This document shows, piece by piece, positions 32,183 to 40,678 of a DNA stretch of 53,928 nucleotides. A program made the translations under genes and the position numbers. Within the stretch, counting starts at the first letter, position 1, and the number at the start of each line of letters is the position of its first letter. Origin of the DNA: DATEOR01 sp035296905. Lineage in GTDB: Bacteria; Actinomycetota; Thermoleophilia; Gaiellales; Gaiellaceae. The DNA is taken from positions 1 to 53,928 of the forward strand of contig DATHAA010000044.1 in assembly GCA_035296905.1 (NCBI GenBank). Reading direction: 5' to 3'. Below the pieces are notes generated by a model, which was given only the letters and a program-made list of their open reading frames with translations, did no database searches and had not been told where the DNA came from.

Positions 32183-34603
32183 GTGAGGTCGAGGGCCCGC
32201 GCCGTCGTCATCGGCGGAGGGGTCGGCGGCGCGTCGATCCTCTACTGGCTCGCCCGGCTCGGCTGGGACGACCTCGTCCTCTGCGAGCGCGCGGACCTGA
32301 CCAGCGGCTCGACGTTCCACTCCGCCGGCCTGGTCGGGCAGCTGCGCGGCTCCATCAGCCTGACCAAGATGATGATGGACTCGGTCGACCTCTACCGGAC
32401 GCTCGAGGAGGAGGTCGGCCTCGAGACTGGCTGGCACGAGGTCGGGTCGCTCCGGCTCGCCTCGTCCGAGGAGCGAATGCAGGAGCTCCGCCGCCAGGCG
32501 GGCTGGGCGAAGACGTTCGGGCTTCCGCTCGAGCTCGTCTCCGCCGAGCGGGCGGCCGAGCTCTTTCCTCCCATGTCGACGGAAGGCGTCCTCGGCGCGG
32601 CCTACCTTCCCACCGACGGCTACATCGACCCGAGCCAGCTCACGTTCGCGCTTGCGGAGGGCGCGCGGAAGCGCGGCGCCGAGATCAACACGAACACGCG
32701 AGTCGCGGGGATCGGGCTCGAGGGCGGTCGCGTCGTCGGCGTCGAAACGGACAAGGGCTCGATCGAGACCGGCATCGTGGTCAACGCAGGAGGCATGTTC
32801 GCGGGCGAGATCGGGCGCCTCGCGGGCGTGACCGTGCCGATCATCCCGATGGCCCACGAGTACCTCATCACGCGGCCGAGCGGCATCCCGCTCGACATCC
32901 CGACGATGCGCGACCCGTCGCTCCTCGTCTACTTCCGCGGCGAGTCGGGCGGCCTCGTCATGGGCGGCTACGAGCGGAACCCGGCACCATGGGGGCTCGA
33001 CGGCATCCCGGAGGACTTCAACGGCAAGCTCCTGCCCGAGGACTGGGACAGATTCCACGAGCTGATGACCAATGCGTGCGTCCGCGTCCCCGACCTGCAG
33101 GACGCCGAGGTCATCAGCCTCGTCAACGGGCCCGAAGCGTTCACCCCCGACGGAGAGTTCATCCTCGGCGAGTCCGACGTGCGCGGCTTCTGGGTCGCCG
33201 CCGGCTTCTGTGCGCACGGTCTCGCCGGGGCAGGCGGGATGGGGCGGCTCGTCGCGGAATGGATCGCGGAGGGCGTCCCGAGCCTGGACGTCTGGGAGAT
33301 GGACTCGCGCCGCTTCGGCCCGCACTACCGAAGCGGCGACTACACGCTCGCGCGCACGTACGAGGTCTACTCGACCTACTACGACATCAAGTACCCGGGC
33401 CAGGAGCGCCTCGCCGGCCGGCCGCTCAGGCTCTCGCCGACGTACGCCCGGCTCCAGGAGCTCGGCGCGTCCTTTGGGGAGAAGTCGGGCTGGGAGCGGG
33501 CGAACTGGTTCGAGCCCAACGCGGCGAGCGGGGACGAGAGCCTCCGGCCGCTCGGCTGGGCCGGGGAGATCTGGTCTCCTGCGATCGGCGCCGAGCACCG
33601 GGCCTGCCGCGAGGCCGCCGCGCTCTTCGACGAGACATCGTTTGCGAAGATCGACGTCGTCGGGCCCGGCGCGGCCGAGTTCCTCGAGCGCATGTGCGAC
33701 AACCGGGTCGCCCGCGACGTGGGCGCGATCACGTACACGCAGATGCTGAACCGGCGCGGCGGGATCGAGTGCGACTTCACGGTCACGCGCCTTGCCGAGG
33801 GCCGCTTCCGGATCGTGACCGGGACGGCGTTCGGAAACCACGACGCCGCGTGGATCCGCCGCCACCTCCCCGAAGACGGGAGCGCGCAGGTCGAAGACGT
33901 CACGTCGCGCTTCGCCTGCCTCGGCCTCTGGGGGCCTGCCGCGCGGGAGATCCTGCAGCCGCTCACCGACGCCGACCTCTCCAACGACGCGTTTCGGTAC
34001 ATGCGAGGTCAGGAGATCGCGGTCGGACCAGTTCCCTGCCTTACTCTTCGAGTCACCTACGTCGGCGAGCTCGGCTGGGAGCTCTACTGCCCGATGGAGT
34101 TCGGCCTCCGTCTCTTCGACACGATTTGGGAGGCGGGCAAGGAACACGGCCTCGTAGCGGGCGGTTACAAGGCGATCGACTCCCTTCGGCTCGAGAAGGG
34201 CTACCGCGTCTGGGGTGCAGACATCACTCCGGACGAGAACCCGTACGAGGCCGGCCTCGACTTCGCGGTCAAGCTCGACAAGGGCGAGTTCATCGGCCGC
34301 GAGGCGCTCGAGGACGCGTCGAAGTCCGAGCCCGAGCACCGGCTGTCCTGCCTCGTCCTCTCCGATCCACGCTCGGTCGCGCTCGGATCCGAGCCGGTGC
34401 GCGTCGAGGGGGAGACGGTCGGCCGCGTAACGAGCGGCGGCTACGGCTACTCGCTCGAGCGCTCGATCGCGTACGCGTATCTGCCGAGCGCGGCCGTGCG
34501 GCCCGGCCAGGCGGTCGAGGTCGAGATCTTCGGCGACTGGGTTGCCGGAGAGGTCGCCGAAGCGCCGCTCTGGGATCCGACCGGTGACCGCATCCGCGGC
34601 TAG
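32183..34603 (+). CDS. Dimethylglycine/sarcosine dehydrogenase-like FAD and folate-binding enzyme
   Basis: 806 residues. The N-terminal DAO-type FAD domain starts ARAVVIGGGVGGASILYWLARLGW. SGSTFHSAGLVGQLRG contains the His used for covalent FAD attachment in this family. After a linker, the C-terminal ~400 residues are a GcvT-like tetrahydrofolate domain (CDFTVTRLAEGRFRIVTGTA ... DKGEFIGREAL ... GRVTSGGYGYSLERSIAYAYL). It probably oxidises an N-methylated amine and passes the one-carbon unit to THF. GTG 32183 follows GAGGT. Whether the substrate is dimethylglycine, sarcosine or a related amine is unknown. Confidence 0.92.
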   Translation: MRSRARAVVIGGGVGGASILYWLARLGWDDLVLCERADLTSGSTFHSAGLVGQLRGSISLTKMMMDSVDLYRTLEEEVGLETGWHEVGSLRLASSEERMQELRRQAGWAKTFGLPLELVSAERAAELFPPMSTEGVLGAAYLPTDGYIDPSQLTFALAEGARKRGAEINTNTRVAGIGLEGGRVVGVETDKGSIETGIVVNAGGMFAGEIGRLAGVTVPIIPMAHEYLITRPSGIPLDIPTMRDPSLLVYFRGESGGLVMGGYERNPAPWGLDGIPEDFNGKLLPEDWDRFHELMTNACVRVPDLQDAEVISLVNGPEAFTPDGEFILGESDVRGFWVAAGFCAHGLAGAGGMGRLVAEWIAEGVPSLDVWEMDSRRFGPHYRSGDYTLARTYEVYSTYYDIKYPGQERLAGRPLRLSPTYARLQELGASFGEKSGWERANWFEPNAASGDESLRPLGWAGEIWSPAIGAEHRACREAAALFDETSFAKIDVVGPGAAEFLERMCDNRVARDVGAITYTQMLNRRGGIECDFTVTRLAEGRFRIVTGTAFGNHDAAWIRRHLPEDGSAQVEDVTSRFACLGLWGPAAREILQPLTDADLSNDAFRYMRGQEIAVGPVPCLTLRVTYVGELGWELYCPMEFGLRLFDTIWEAGKEHGLVAGGYKAIDSLRLEKGYRVWGADITPDENPYEAGLDFAVKLDKGEFIGREALEDASKSEPEHRLSCLVLSDPRSVALGSEPVRVEGETVGRVTSGGYGYSLERSIAYAYLPSAAVRPGQAVEVEIFGDWVAGEVAEAPLWDPTGDRIRG

Positions 34604-35526
34604 AGAGGCAGTTCCGTCCCGATCCCCTGCTCGCGGGCCGCGACAAGGACGTGCGCTGCGAAGGCGGCGTCCAGGGCGCCGATCCCGAGATTGCAGCAGA
34701 CGACGCGGGAGGGTGAGCCGTCCCGCGAGAGCGCCTCGCCGACGCTGGCGTCCGGCTCCGGCCAACCCTGGAAGTGCCCGAGCGAGCGGTAGTAGTCGAA
34801 TTGGCCGACGTCGTCGACGAGGAAGAGCTCCGCTGCGGTGACCGCGTCGGCGCTGAAATAGAAGTCGAAGTCGATCGGGAGGCCGAGCGAGCGCTCGGCG
34901 AGCCAATCCTGCGTGAGTGGGGAATCGGGCTCCTCCACGATCGGGCCTGCAGTGACCACGACGTCGGCCTCTGCGACGGCTTCCCGCGGTCCCGTGGCCG
35001 CCTCGACCCTGTCTCCCAGCGACCCGATGCGCTCGGCGTGCGGATCCCAGGCCTGGATGGCGACCTCCGGGTTCAGCTTCCGCAGCACGTGGGCGTGGAA
35101 CCGTCCCTGCTCTCCCGCCCCGAGCACCGCTGCCCGGCTCCAGTCCTCCGGCGCGAACCTGCGAATGCAGACGCCGCTCGCCGCGGCTGTGCGCGCGGCC
35201 GTGATCTCGGCTCCGTCCATGATTGCCGTCGGGACGCCGGTCTCCGCGTCGTTCAGGACGATGAGGCCCGTGATGTAGGGCAGGCCGCGCTCCTTGTTCG
35301 CCGGATAGCCCGCCACCCACTTGAGCGCGGCCACGTCCTCGTCCTGGAGGTAGGCGGGCATTGCGTGGATGAAGGAGTCGGGCCGTGGATGGATCCCGGG
35401 CTTCGGCGGGAGCTCGACGCGCCCGGCGCCCACGGCGCGATACGTCTCCTCGACCAGGTCGAGCTGATCGGAGATGCTGGGAAGGAGACCTGCCACATCC
35501 TCCCGTGTCAGATAGAGCAGGCTCAC
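34600..35526 (-). CDS. Ornithine cyclodeaminase/mu-crystallin-family protein
   Basis: 308 residues. Start GTG 35526 overlaps the PPOX stop by 4 bp; a longer form to 35586 is rejected. The family start LYLTREDVAGLLPSISDQLDLVEETYRAVGAG and substrate loop HAMPAYLQDEDVAALKWVAGYPANKERGLPYITGLIVLND are clear, with a Rossmann motif AAVLGAGEQGRFHAHVL. Members include NAD-dependent ornithine cyclodeaminase and amino-acid/imine reductases, so the reaction is not fixed. It converges with the dehydrogenase, overlapping by 4 bp. Confidence 0.9.
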   Translation of the reverse strand: MSLLYLTREDVAGLLPSISDQLDLVEETYRAVGAGRVELPPKPGIHPRPDSFIHAMPAYLQDEDVAALKWVAGYPANKERGLPYITGLIVLNDAETGVPTAIMDGAEITAARTAAASGVCIRRFAPEDWSRAAVLGAGEQGRFHAHVLRKLNPEVAIQAWDPHAERIGSLGDRVEAATGPREAVAEADVVVTAGPIVEEPDSPLTQDWLAERSLGLPIDFDFYFSADAVTAAELFLVDDVGQFDYYRSLGHFQGWPEPDASVGEALSRDGSPSRVVCCNLGIGALDAAFAAHVLVAAREQGIGTELPL

Positions 35527-35915
35527 CTCTCGTGGACGCGAACGGGCTCGACCACGACCTTGATCCGTTCCTCGCCCTGGCGCCACGGGTACGGGCGCTG
35601 CCCGATGTACTTCTCGGCAAGGTCGTCGATCTGCGCCTCGGCTTCCTCCCCCTCGATCATCTCGACGACGCGTCCGGCGAGGTCGACCCTCTCCATCGGG
35701 TTGTCGCGCGCGGTGATCGAGAGACCGATGCGCGGATCCCGACGCATGTTGCGCTCCTTCACGCGGCCCTTCGCCGTGTTGAACGTAACCCTGTCGTCTT
35801 CCACGTGCGTCCAGACCGGGGTGACCTGCGGCGATCCGTCCGAATTCACGGTCGCCACGAAGAGGATATTCGGGTCTTCGAAGAGTTTGCGCGCCTTGTC
35901 GCTGAGCTCGGCCAT
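35523..35915 (-). CDS. PPOX-class F420-dependent oxidoreductase-like protein
   Basis: 130 residues in the pyridoxamine-phosphate-oxidase split-barrel fold: FVATVNSDGSPQVTPVWTHVEDDRVTFNTAKGRVKERNMRRDPR, then a typical VEMIEGEEAEAQIDDLAEKYIG. Such small proteins bind F420 or FMN and reduce quinones, biliverdin and similar compounds. AGGAGG precedes ATG 35915, supporting the start. Coupled to the ornithine-cyclodeaminase-like gene. Confidence 0.9.
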   Translation of the reverse strand: MAELSDKARKLFEDPNILFVATVNSDGSPQVTPVWTHVEDDRVTFNTAKGRVKERNMRRDPRIGLSITARDNPMERVDLAGRVVEMIEGEEAEAQIDDLAEKYIGQRPYPWRQGEERIKVVVEPVRVHER

Positions 35916-35967
35916 CTGTCCTCCTTCGGGTTTCCGGGCCGATGCTAGCCGCCCAATAAAAATGTAG

Positions 35968-35997
35968 TTGCGCCTTACGTAAGGAGTCGCTTACAAT
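35968..35997 (+). promoter_or_regulatory. ArsR promoter with a palindromic operator
   Basis: TTGCGC (35968-35973) and TACAAT (35992-35997) are 18 bp apart. A perfect 10-bp palindrome, CTTACGTAAG (35974-35983), fills the spacer, the usual place for ArsR autorepression. ATG 36006 is 8 nt after the -10 box. Confidence 0.7.
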
Positions 35998-36005
35998 GGA
36001 GACGC

Positions 36006-36332
36006 ATGGAGAACGCTCTTCGCGCGATCGCCGAGCCGAACCGCCGGCGAATCCTCGAGCTGGTCGCCGGGCAGGAACGCTCAGCCGGGGAGATCGCGGC
36101 CCAGTTCTCCATCTCTCGACCCGCTGTGTCTCAGCACCTCACCGTTCTCAAAGGCGCTGGGCTCGTCAGCGAGCGGCGGGAGGGGACCAAGCGCCTCTAC
36201 AGCGTCCGGAGCGAAGGCTTCGAGGATCTGAGGGCGTTCCTGGAAACGTTCTGGGGCGACGGGCTCGAGCGCCTGAAGATCGCCGCAGAGCACGAGGAAG
36301 GAAGGAGGCGACGTGACCGTCGACCAGCCTGA
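36006..36332 (+). CDS. ArsR-family regulator
   Basis: 108 residues with the winged helix ALRAIAEPNRRRILELVAGQERSAGEIAAQFSISRPAVSQHLTVLKGAGLVSERREGTKRLYSV. It lacks the metal-binding ELCVCDL box of ArsR/SmtB sensors and belongs to the type that usually pairs with SRPBCC/AHSA1 proteins, the next gene here. Probably autoregulated by the palindrome upstream. Confidence 0.93.
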   Translation: MENALRAIAEPNRRRILELVAGQERSAGEIAAQFSISRPAVSQHLTVLKGAGLVSERREGTKRLYSVRSEGFEDLRAFLETFWGDGLERLKIAAEHEEGRRRRDRRPA

Positions 36333-36801
36333 AGTCGCAACCGTTGTCGAGCGCGAGGTCAGGATCGCCGCCCGGCCGGAAACCGTGTTCGAGTTCTTCA
36401 CCGATCCAGAGAAGATGGTGCTGTGGAAGGGGCGCGAAGCGGATCTCGACCCGCAGCCCGGAGGGATCTACCGCGTCGAGATGGGCGACCGGATAATCGC
36501 GCGCGGCGAGTACGTGGAGATTGCCCGGCCCAACCGCGTGGTGTTCACGTGGGGGTGGGAGGGGCAGGAGTCGTCAGGGCCGCACAGCGTGCCGCCAGGA
36601 TCGAGCCGGGTCGAGGTCACGCTCGAGCCCGACGGCGACGGCACGCTCGTCCGCCTTCGCCATCTCGACCTTCCGGAGGAGGCGCGGCAGATCCACGGCG
36701 AGGGCTGGGATCTCTACCTAGGCCGGCTCGTGGTCGCGGCAACAGGCGGCGATCCCGGGATCGATCCAGCCGGAGTTCAGCAAGCGGACAAGGAGGAGTA
36801 G
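36313..36801 (+). CDS. SRPBCC (AHSA1/START-like) domain protein
   Basis: 162 residues. EREVRIAARPETVFEFFTDPEKMVLWKGREADLDPQPGGIYRV is the AHSA1 signature start, with the ligand-cavity helix at the C-terminus (GWDLYLGRLVVAATGG). These helix-grip proteins bind hydrophobic ligands. GTG 36313 follows GAAGGAGG and overlaps ArsR by 20 bp. Confidence 0.9.
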   Translation: MTVDQPEVATVVEREVRIAARPETVFEFFTDPEKMVLWKGREADLDPQPGGIYRVEMGDRIIARGEYVEIARPNRVVFTWGWEGQESSGPHSVPPGSSRVEVTLEPDGDGTLVRLRHLDLPEEARQIHGEGWDLYLGRLVVAATGGDPGIDPAGVQQADKEE

Positions 36802-36803
36802 TA

Positions 36804-37055
36804 GTGCCGAAGTTCATCGACCACCACGAAATGAGCGATGTCGCCCCGGAGATGGCCACCGCGATCGGCGAGCGCACCAAGGCCGGCGAGGCCGACGAGC
36901 ACGGCGTCAAGGGCCTGAACGTCTTCCTGGGCAAGGACGGGACCGCGTTCTGCCTCTCGGAAGCTCCCGACGCAGAGTCGGTCGTCAAGGCGCACCAGGC
37001 GTACGGCTTCTCGCTCGACTCGGCCGACGTCGTCGAGGTGCAGAGCGTCGTCTAG
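36804..37055 (+). CDS. DUF4242-like small protein, 83 aa
   Basis: GTG 36804 follows AGGAGG and gives MPKFIDHHEM ... GVKGLNVFLGKDGTAFCLSEAPDAESVVKAHQAYGFSL. The fold pattern and length fit the DUF4242/SCO4226 nickel-binding-like family. It is the third gene of the ArsR unit, 2 bp after the SRPBCC stop. Ligand unknown; metal binding is plausible from the HH and Cys residues. Confidence 0.8.
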   Translation: MPKFIDHHEMSDVAPEMATAIGERTKAGEADEHGVKGLNVFLGKDGTAFCLSEAPDAESVVKAHQAYGFSLDSADVVEVQSVV

Positions 37056-37072
37056 GGCACTACGGTACGCGG

Positions 37073-38218
37073 GTGCCGCTCCTCACGGGCACCCGCGTAC
37101 TGGCCTGCGAGAACGGACTCGCTGGCCCGCTTTGCACGCGGCTTCTCTCCGACCTCGGCGCGGATGTGATCAAGCTCGAGCGCCCGGGCGTCGGCGACGT
37201 CACCCGCGGCTGGGACTCGATCGCGCAGGGTGAGTCGAGTGGCTTCGTCTGGATGAACCGGGGGAAGCGCAGCGTCGCACTCGACCTGAAGGACGACGCT
37301 TCGCGACCCGCGCTCGAGGCGCTGATCCGCGCGAGCGACGTCTTCCTGCAGAACTTCACGCCGGGATGGGCGGCGGAGCACGGAGTCGACGAGCCGGCCG
37401 TGCGGGCACACCGGCCCGACATCGTCTACACGGAGATCTCGGGGTACGGGCAGGACGGTCCCTACGCGGAGCGCAACGCCTACGACCTCGTCGTCCAGGG
37501 CGAGACGGGACTCATCTCAATCACCGGCACTCCCGAGGAGCCGGCGCGCGTCGGGGTCTCGATCTGCGACGTGGGGGCCGGGAGCTATGCCGCCGTTGCC
37601 ACGGCCGCCGCGCTCGCGCGCCGCGCACAGACCGGCGAGGGCGAGCGCGTCTCGGTCTCCCTCTTCGACACGATGGTCGACTGGCTCGGCTACTTCCCGC
37701 ACCAGTGGTGGCATCGGCACGAGGTCCCGCCGCGAACCGGGATGCGACACCCGCATTTCTGCCCCTACGGCCCCTTTCCGGCCGGCGACGGGCGCCTCTT
37801 CGGCTTCGCCGTCCTCTCCGAGGAGCACTGGCGCGCATTCACTCACGACGTGGTCGACCGGCCAGACCTCCACGCCGACGAGCGCTTCGCGAGCAACGAG
37901 TCGCGCGTCGCGCACCGAGAGCATCTCGAGCCCGAGCTCATGCGGGCGTTCTCGGCGAGCGGCGCCGAGGAGTGGCTGGGGCGTCTGCAGGCCGCCCAGA
38001 TCCCGTGCGGGGCTGTGAACGCGATCCCCGAGGTGATGGAACACCCGCAGCTCGCCCACAACCAGCTGGTGGTCGAGGTCGACTCGCCGGCCGGGCCGAT
38101 CCCGACGGTCGGCAACCCCTTCCTCGTCGGCGGCGTCCGCCCCGGGCTAGGTGCCGTGCCCGGGCTCGGCGAGCACACCGCCGAAATGCTTCGCGAGCTC
38201 GGCGTCGAGCCAGGCTGA
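37073..38218 (+). CDS. CoA-transferase family III (CaiB/BaiF type)
   Basis: 381 residues. The N-terminal LLTGTRVLACENGLAGPLCTRLLSDLGADVIKLERPGVGDVTRG and the catalytic-Asp region EISGYGQDGPYAERNAYDLVVQGETGL are diagnostic. It moves CoA between organic acids; substrate unknown. GTG 37073 lies 6 nt after TACGGT. Its last 72 bp overlap the opposing dioxygenase gene tail to tail. Confidence 0.9.
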   Translation: MPLLTGTRVLACENGLAGPLCTRLLSDLGADVIKLERPGVGDVTRGWDSIAQGESSGFVWMNRGKRSVALDLKDDASRPALEALIRASDVFLQNFTPGWAAEHGVDEPAVRAHRPDIVYTEISGYGQDGPYAERNAYDLVVQGETGLISITGTPEEPARVGVSICDVGAGSYAAVATAAALARRAQTGEGERVSVSLFDTMVDWLGYFPHQWWHRHEVPPRTGMRHPHFCPYGPFPAGDGRLFGFAVLSEEHWRAFTHDVVDRPDLHADERFASNESRVAHREHLEPELMRAFSASGAEEWLGRLQAAQIPCGAVNAIPEVMEHPQLAHNQLVVEVDSPAGPIPTVGNPFLVGGVRPGLGAVPGLGEHTAEMLRELGVEPG

Positions 38219-39037
38219 ACGACCGCCCTCGCGGCTCCAGACGACCGGGAAGTACGACTCGTCCATGCTCGTGTCGCCAGCCCTGCGGTAGCGGGAGTAG
38301 ACGGGGTCGGCATTCACCGGGTGGAACTCCGTGTCGGCAGGGATGAGATGCGAGATCACCGCCCGGCGATGGACGGTCGCCGTGTTCGGGCCCGAGCCGT
38401 GGAAGGTGTTGTAGTGGTGGAACGAGGCTCCGCCCGCCTTGACCTCGATCGGCACCAGCCGGAGTTCCTCTCCGTCGGGTAGCGCACGCTCGAGCGGGGC
38501 GAGCCAGTTGGGCGGCGCGTGGAACTCGCCGCGGTTCTTCGGCGAGCGCGGCCAGTTGTGGGATCCGGCCGCGTAGGTGATCGTCCCCGCCTCGGCCGAG
38601 GTGTCGTCCAGCGCGATCCAGCACGTGATCATCTCGGGCGGGACGAGGTAGTCCAGGTAGCTCCCGTCCTGGTGCATGCCGAGGGACTTCGTCCCGGGCG
38701 GCTTCCAGATGCAGTTGTCCTGGAGGATCCGCACGCCGTCCCAGCCGATGAGCTCGGCGGCGAGCCGGCCAGTCCGCTCCGCCAAGACTTGGCCCGCGAT
38801 CTCCGGGTCGGCCTTCCAGCCGTTGCAGATCTGCCGCGTGCGGTCCTCGGGGTCTCGGCCGGCGACCCAGTTCACTTCGTCGGGACTGATGCCGGTGACG
38901 TAGTCGCCCTCGAAGAGCCGGTCGAACCGCTCGCGCAAGAGCTCGACGGCCTGGTCGTCGATGAAGCCCTCCTCGACGATGAGGAAGCCGTCACGGTCGA
39001 ACGCCTCGCGCTGCTCGGTGGTCCAATCCTCGATCAA
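38147..39037 (-). CDS. Phytanoyl-CoA dioxygenase (PhyH) family protein
   Basis: 296 residues from TTG 39037, which overlaps the aldo/keto reductase stop by 4 bp (TTGA). The iron ligands are in LGMHQDGSYLDY (H-x-D) and FHGSGPNTATVHRRAVISH, where the Arg should bind 2-oxoglutarate. It should hydroxylate an organic substrate using Fe(II) and 2-oxoglutarate. A longer ORF to 39196 is rejected. Linked by translation to the aldo/keto reductase. Confidence 0.88.
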   Translation of the reverse strand: MIEDWTTEQREAFDRDGFLIVEEGFIDDQAVELLRERFDRLFEGDYVTGISPDEVNWVAGRDPEDRTRQICNGWKADPEIAGQVLAERTGRLAAELIGWDGVRILQDNCIWKPPGTKSLGMHQDGSYLDYLVPPEMITCWIALDDTSAEAGTITYAAGSHNWPRSPKNRGEFHAPPNWLAPLERALPDGEELRLVPIEVKAGGASFHHYNTFHGSGPNTATVHRRAVISHLIPADTEFHPVNADPVYSRYRRAGDTSMDESYFPVVWSREGGRSAWLDAELAKHFGGVLAEPGHGT

Positions 39038-39825
39038 CCTGCGAGCTCTTTTACCATCCTCCACTGTTCGTCGTCCAGCCAGGGTGGCTCTCCCGCGGCC
39101 GCGTTCTCGGCGGCGTGAGCGGGATGTGCCGTCGCGGGGATCACGCAGGTCACCCGCAGGTCGGAGAGGATCCACTTCAGGAGCGCCTCGGTCCACGTGG
39201 AGACGCCGATGCGCTCGAGGTGCACGGGGCCCGGGCCGGGCAGAAGGCCGCGCTCCGCGAACGGCCGCATGACGATCACGCCCAGGCCGAGCTCCTCAGC
39301 GAGCGGAAGGATCGTCCGCTCGACGTCGCGCTCCAGGGGGTTGTAGGGCACCTGGATCGCGTCGATCCGCCCACTTCGCATCACTCCTTCGAGCTCCTCG
39401 AAGGCGGAGCTCTGGTAGTGCGTCGCGCCGAGGAAGCACACGCGGTCCTGCTCCTGTTCGTGCTCGAGCCACGCGAGGTGCTGCTCCCAGGCGACGAGGT
39501 TGTGCACCTGCTCGAGGTCCACACGGCCCCCGAAGTAGTCGAGCTGCGCCTCGAGCTGGAAGCGTCCCTGCTCCTGCGAGGGCGTCCAGATCTTCGACGC
39601 GATGAAGACGTCGTCCCGGTGGCCGTCGACCGCCTGGCCGAGGACCTGTTCGGCGCGGCCGTACATCGGCGACGAGTCGAAGACGCGCGTTCCGCTGGCA
39701 TACGCAGTATCGACGACCTGGTCGGCGACTTGCTGGCGCTCGGGCCCGAGGTCGAAGGTGAGCCAGGTGCCGAGGCCGACAACGGGGACCTCGACCCCGG
39801 TGATTCCAAGGCTTCGGCGCTCCAT
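39034..39825 (-). CDS. Aldo/keto reductase
   Basis: 263 residues from ATG 39825. The catalytic tetrad is seen in VFDSSPMYGRAEQVLG (Asp, Tyr), IASKIWTP (Lys) and FLGATHYQ (His). It reduces carbonyls with NADPH; substrate unknown. A longer ORF to 39888 overlaps the start of hpnC and is rejected. It shares a 13-bp gap with the divergent hopanoid operon, whose -10 box touches its start codon. Confidence 0.92.
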   Translation of the reverse strand: MERRSLGITGVEVPVVGLGTWLTFDLGPERQQVADQVVDTAYASGTRVFDSSPMYGRAEQVLGQAVDGHRDDVFIASKIWTPSQEQGRFQLEAQLDYFGGRVDLEQVHNLVAWEQHLAWLEHEQEQDRVCFLGATHYQSSAFEELEGVMRSGRIDAIQVPYNPLERDVERTILPLAEELGLGVIVMRPFAERGLLPGPGPVHLERIGVSTWTEALLKWILSDLRVTCVIPATAHPAHAAENAAAGEPPWLDDEQWRMVKELAG

Positions 39826-39838
39826 ACTATGGGGGGCC
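39825..39838 (+). promoter_or_regulatory. Putative leaderless promoter of the hopanoid operon
   Basis: TACTAT (39825-39830) lies 8 nt before the hpnC ATG at 39839, and its first base is the start codon of the divergent aldo/keto reductase. The -35 region is weak (TGATTC at 39801-39806). The two starts are so close that the two transcripts must compete for polymerase. Confidence 0.5.
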
Positions 39839-40678
39839 ATGCCCGCGACGAGTCTTCTCGAAGCGCCAGAGCTGGCGGCAGAGCGCATCGACGCTCGGGC
39901 GAGCGGAGAGAACTTCCCGGCCGTCTCGATGCTCGCGCCGCGGCACGCGCGGCCGCACCTGCGGGCGATCTACGGCTTCGCCCGGCTCGTGGACAACCTC
40001 GGCGACGAGGCGCATGGAGACCGCATGGCGCTCCTCGACGAGCTGGAGCGCGAGCTGGACGGCCCGCCTCGCACCGAGATCATGCGGCGCCTGCACGAGA
40101 CGATCGACGGCTGCGCGCTCCCACTCGACCCTTTTCGGCGCCTGATCGAGGCGAACCGGATCGACCAGCGCAAGACCCGCTACGCCACCTGGGAGGAGGT
40201 GCGGGAGTACTGCACCTACTCGGCCGATCCGGTGGGCCGCCTCGTTCTCGGCGTCTACCGACGCGCGGAACACGACGAGCTTCTGCGACTGAGCGACTCG
40301 ATCTGCACGGGCCTCCAGCTCGTCAACTTCCTCCAGGACCCGCCCCGCGACCTGGCGCTCGGCCGCGTCTACCTCCCCCAGAACGACCTCGCGCGGTTCG
40401 GCGTCGCGGACGACGACCTCGCGGGGCCCATTACCGACGAGATCGTCGCGCTTCTCCGCTTCGAAGGGGATCGCGCGCGGAGCCTCCTCGAAGTCGGGTT
40501 ACCGCTCGCCAAGGCACTCGGCGGCCGTTCGGGGATGTCCGTGGCGCTCTATGCACGCGGCGGCCTTGCTGCCCTCGACGCGCTCGAGCGTGCGGGGTGG
40601 GACGTGTTCACCAGCCGTCCGGCTCCGACGAAGTGGACGTTTGCCCGCCTCGCATTCCGGGAGCTCTTCTGGCCGTGA
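39839..40678 (+). CDS. hpnC: Squalene synthase HpnC (hydroxysqualene-forming pathway)
   Basis: 279 residues. The isoprenoid-synthase fold is shown by HARPHLRAIYGFARLVDNLGDE, IDQRKTRYATWEEVREYCTYSADPVGRLVLGVYRR and CTGLQLVNFLQDPPRDLALGRVYLPQNDLARFGV. HpnC is the partner that converts presqualene diphosphate to hydroxysqualene, after HpnD makes presqualene diphosphate. ATG 39839; upstream in-frame sequence belongs to the divergent gene. Its stop overlaps the hpnD GTG. Confidence 0.93.
   Translation: MPATSLLEAPELAAERIDARASGENFPAVSMLAPRHARPHLRAIYGFARLVDNLGDEAHGDRMALLDELERELDGPPRTEIMRRLHETIDGCALPLDPFRRLIEANRIDQRKTRYATWEEVREYCTYSADPVGRLVLGVYRRAEHDELLRLSDSICTGLQLVNFLQDPPRDLALGRVYLPQNDLARFGVADDDLAGPITDEIVALLRFEGDRARSLLEVGLPLAKALGGRSGMSVALYARGGLAALDALERAGWDVFTSRPAPTKWTFARLAFRELFWP

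Noticed and set aside
31943..35620. A 1225-residue minus-strand ORF
   Set aside because: It runs antisense through the NUDIX and dehydrogenase genes and shows no conserved domain; long open frames arise here from few stop codons.
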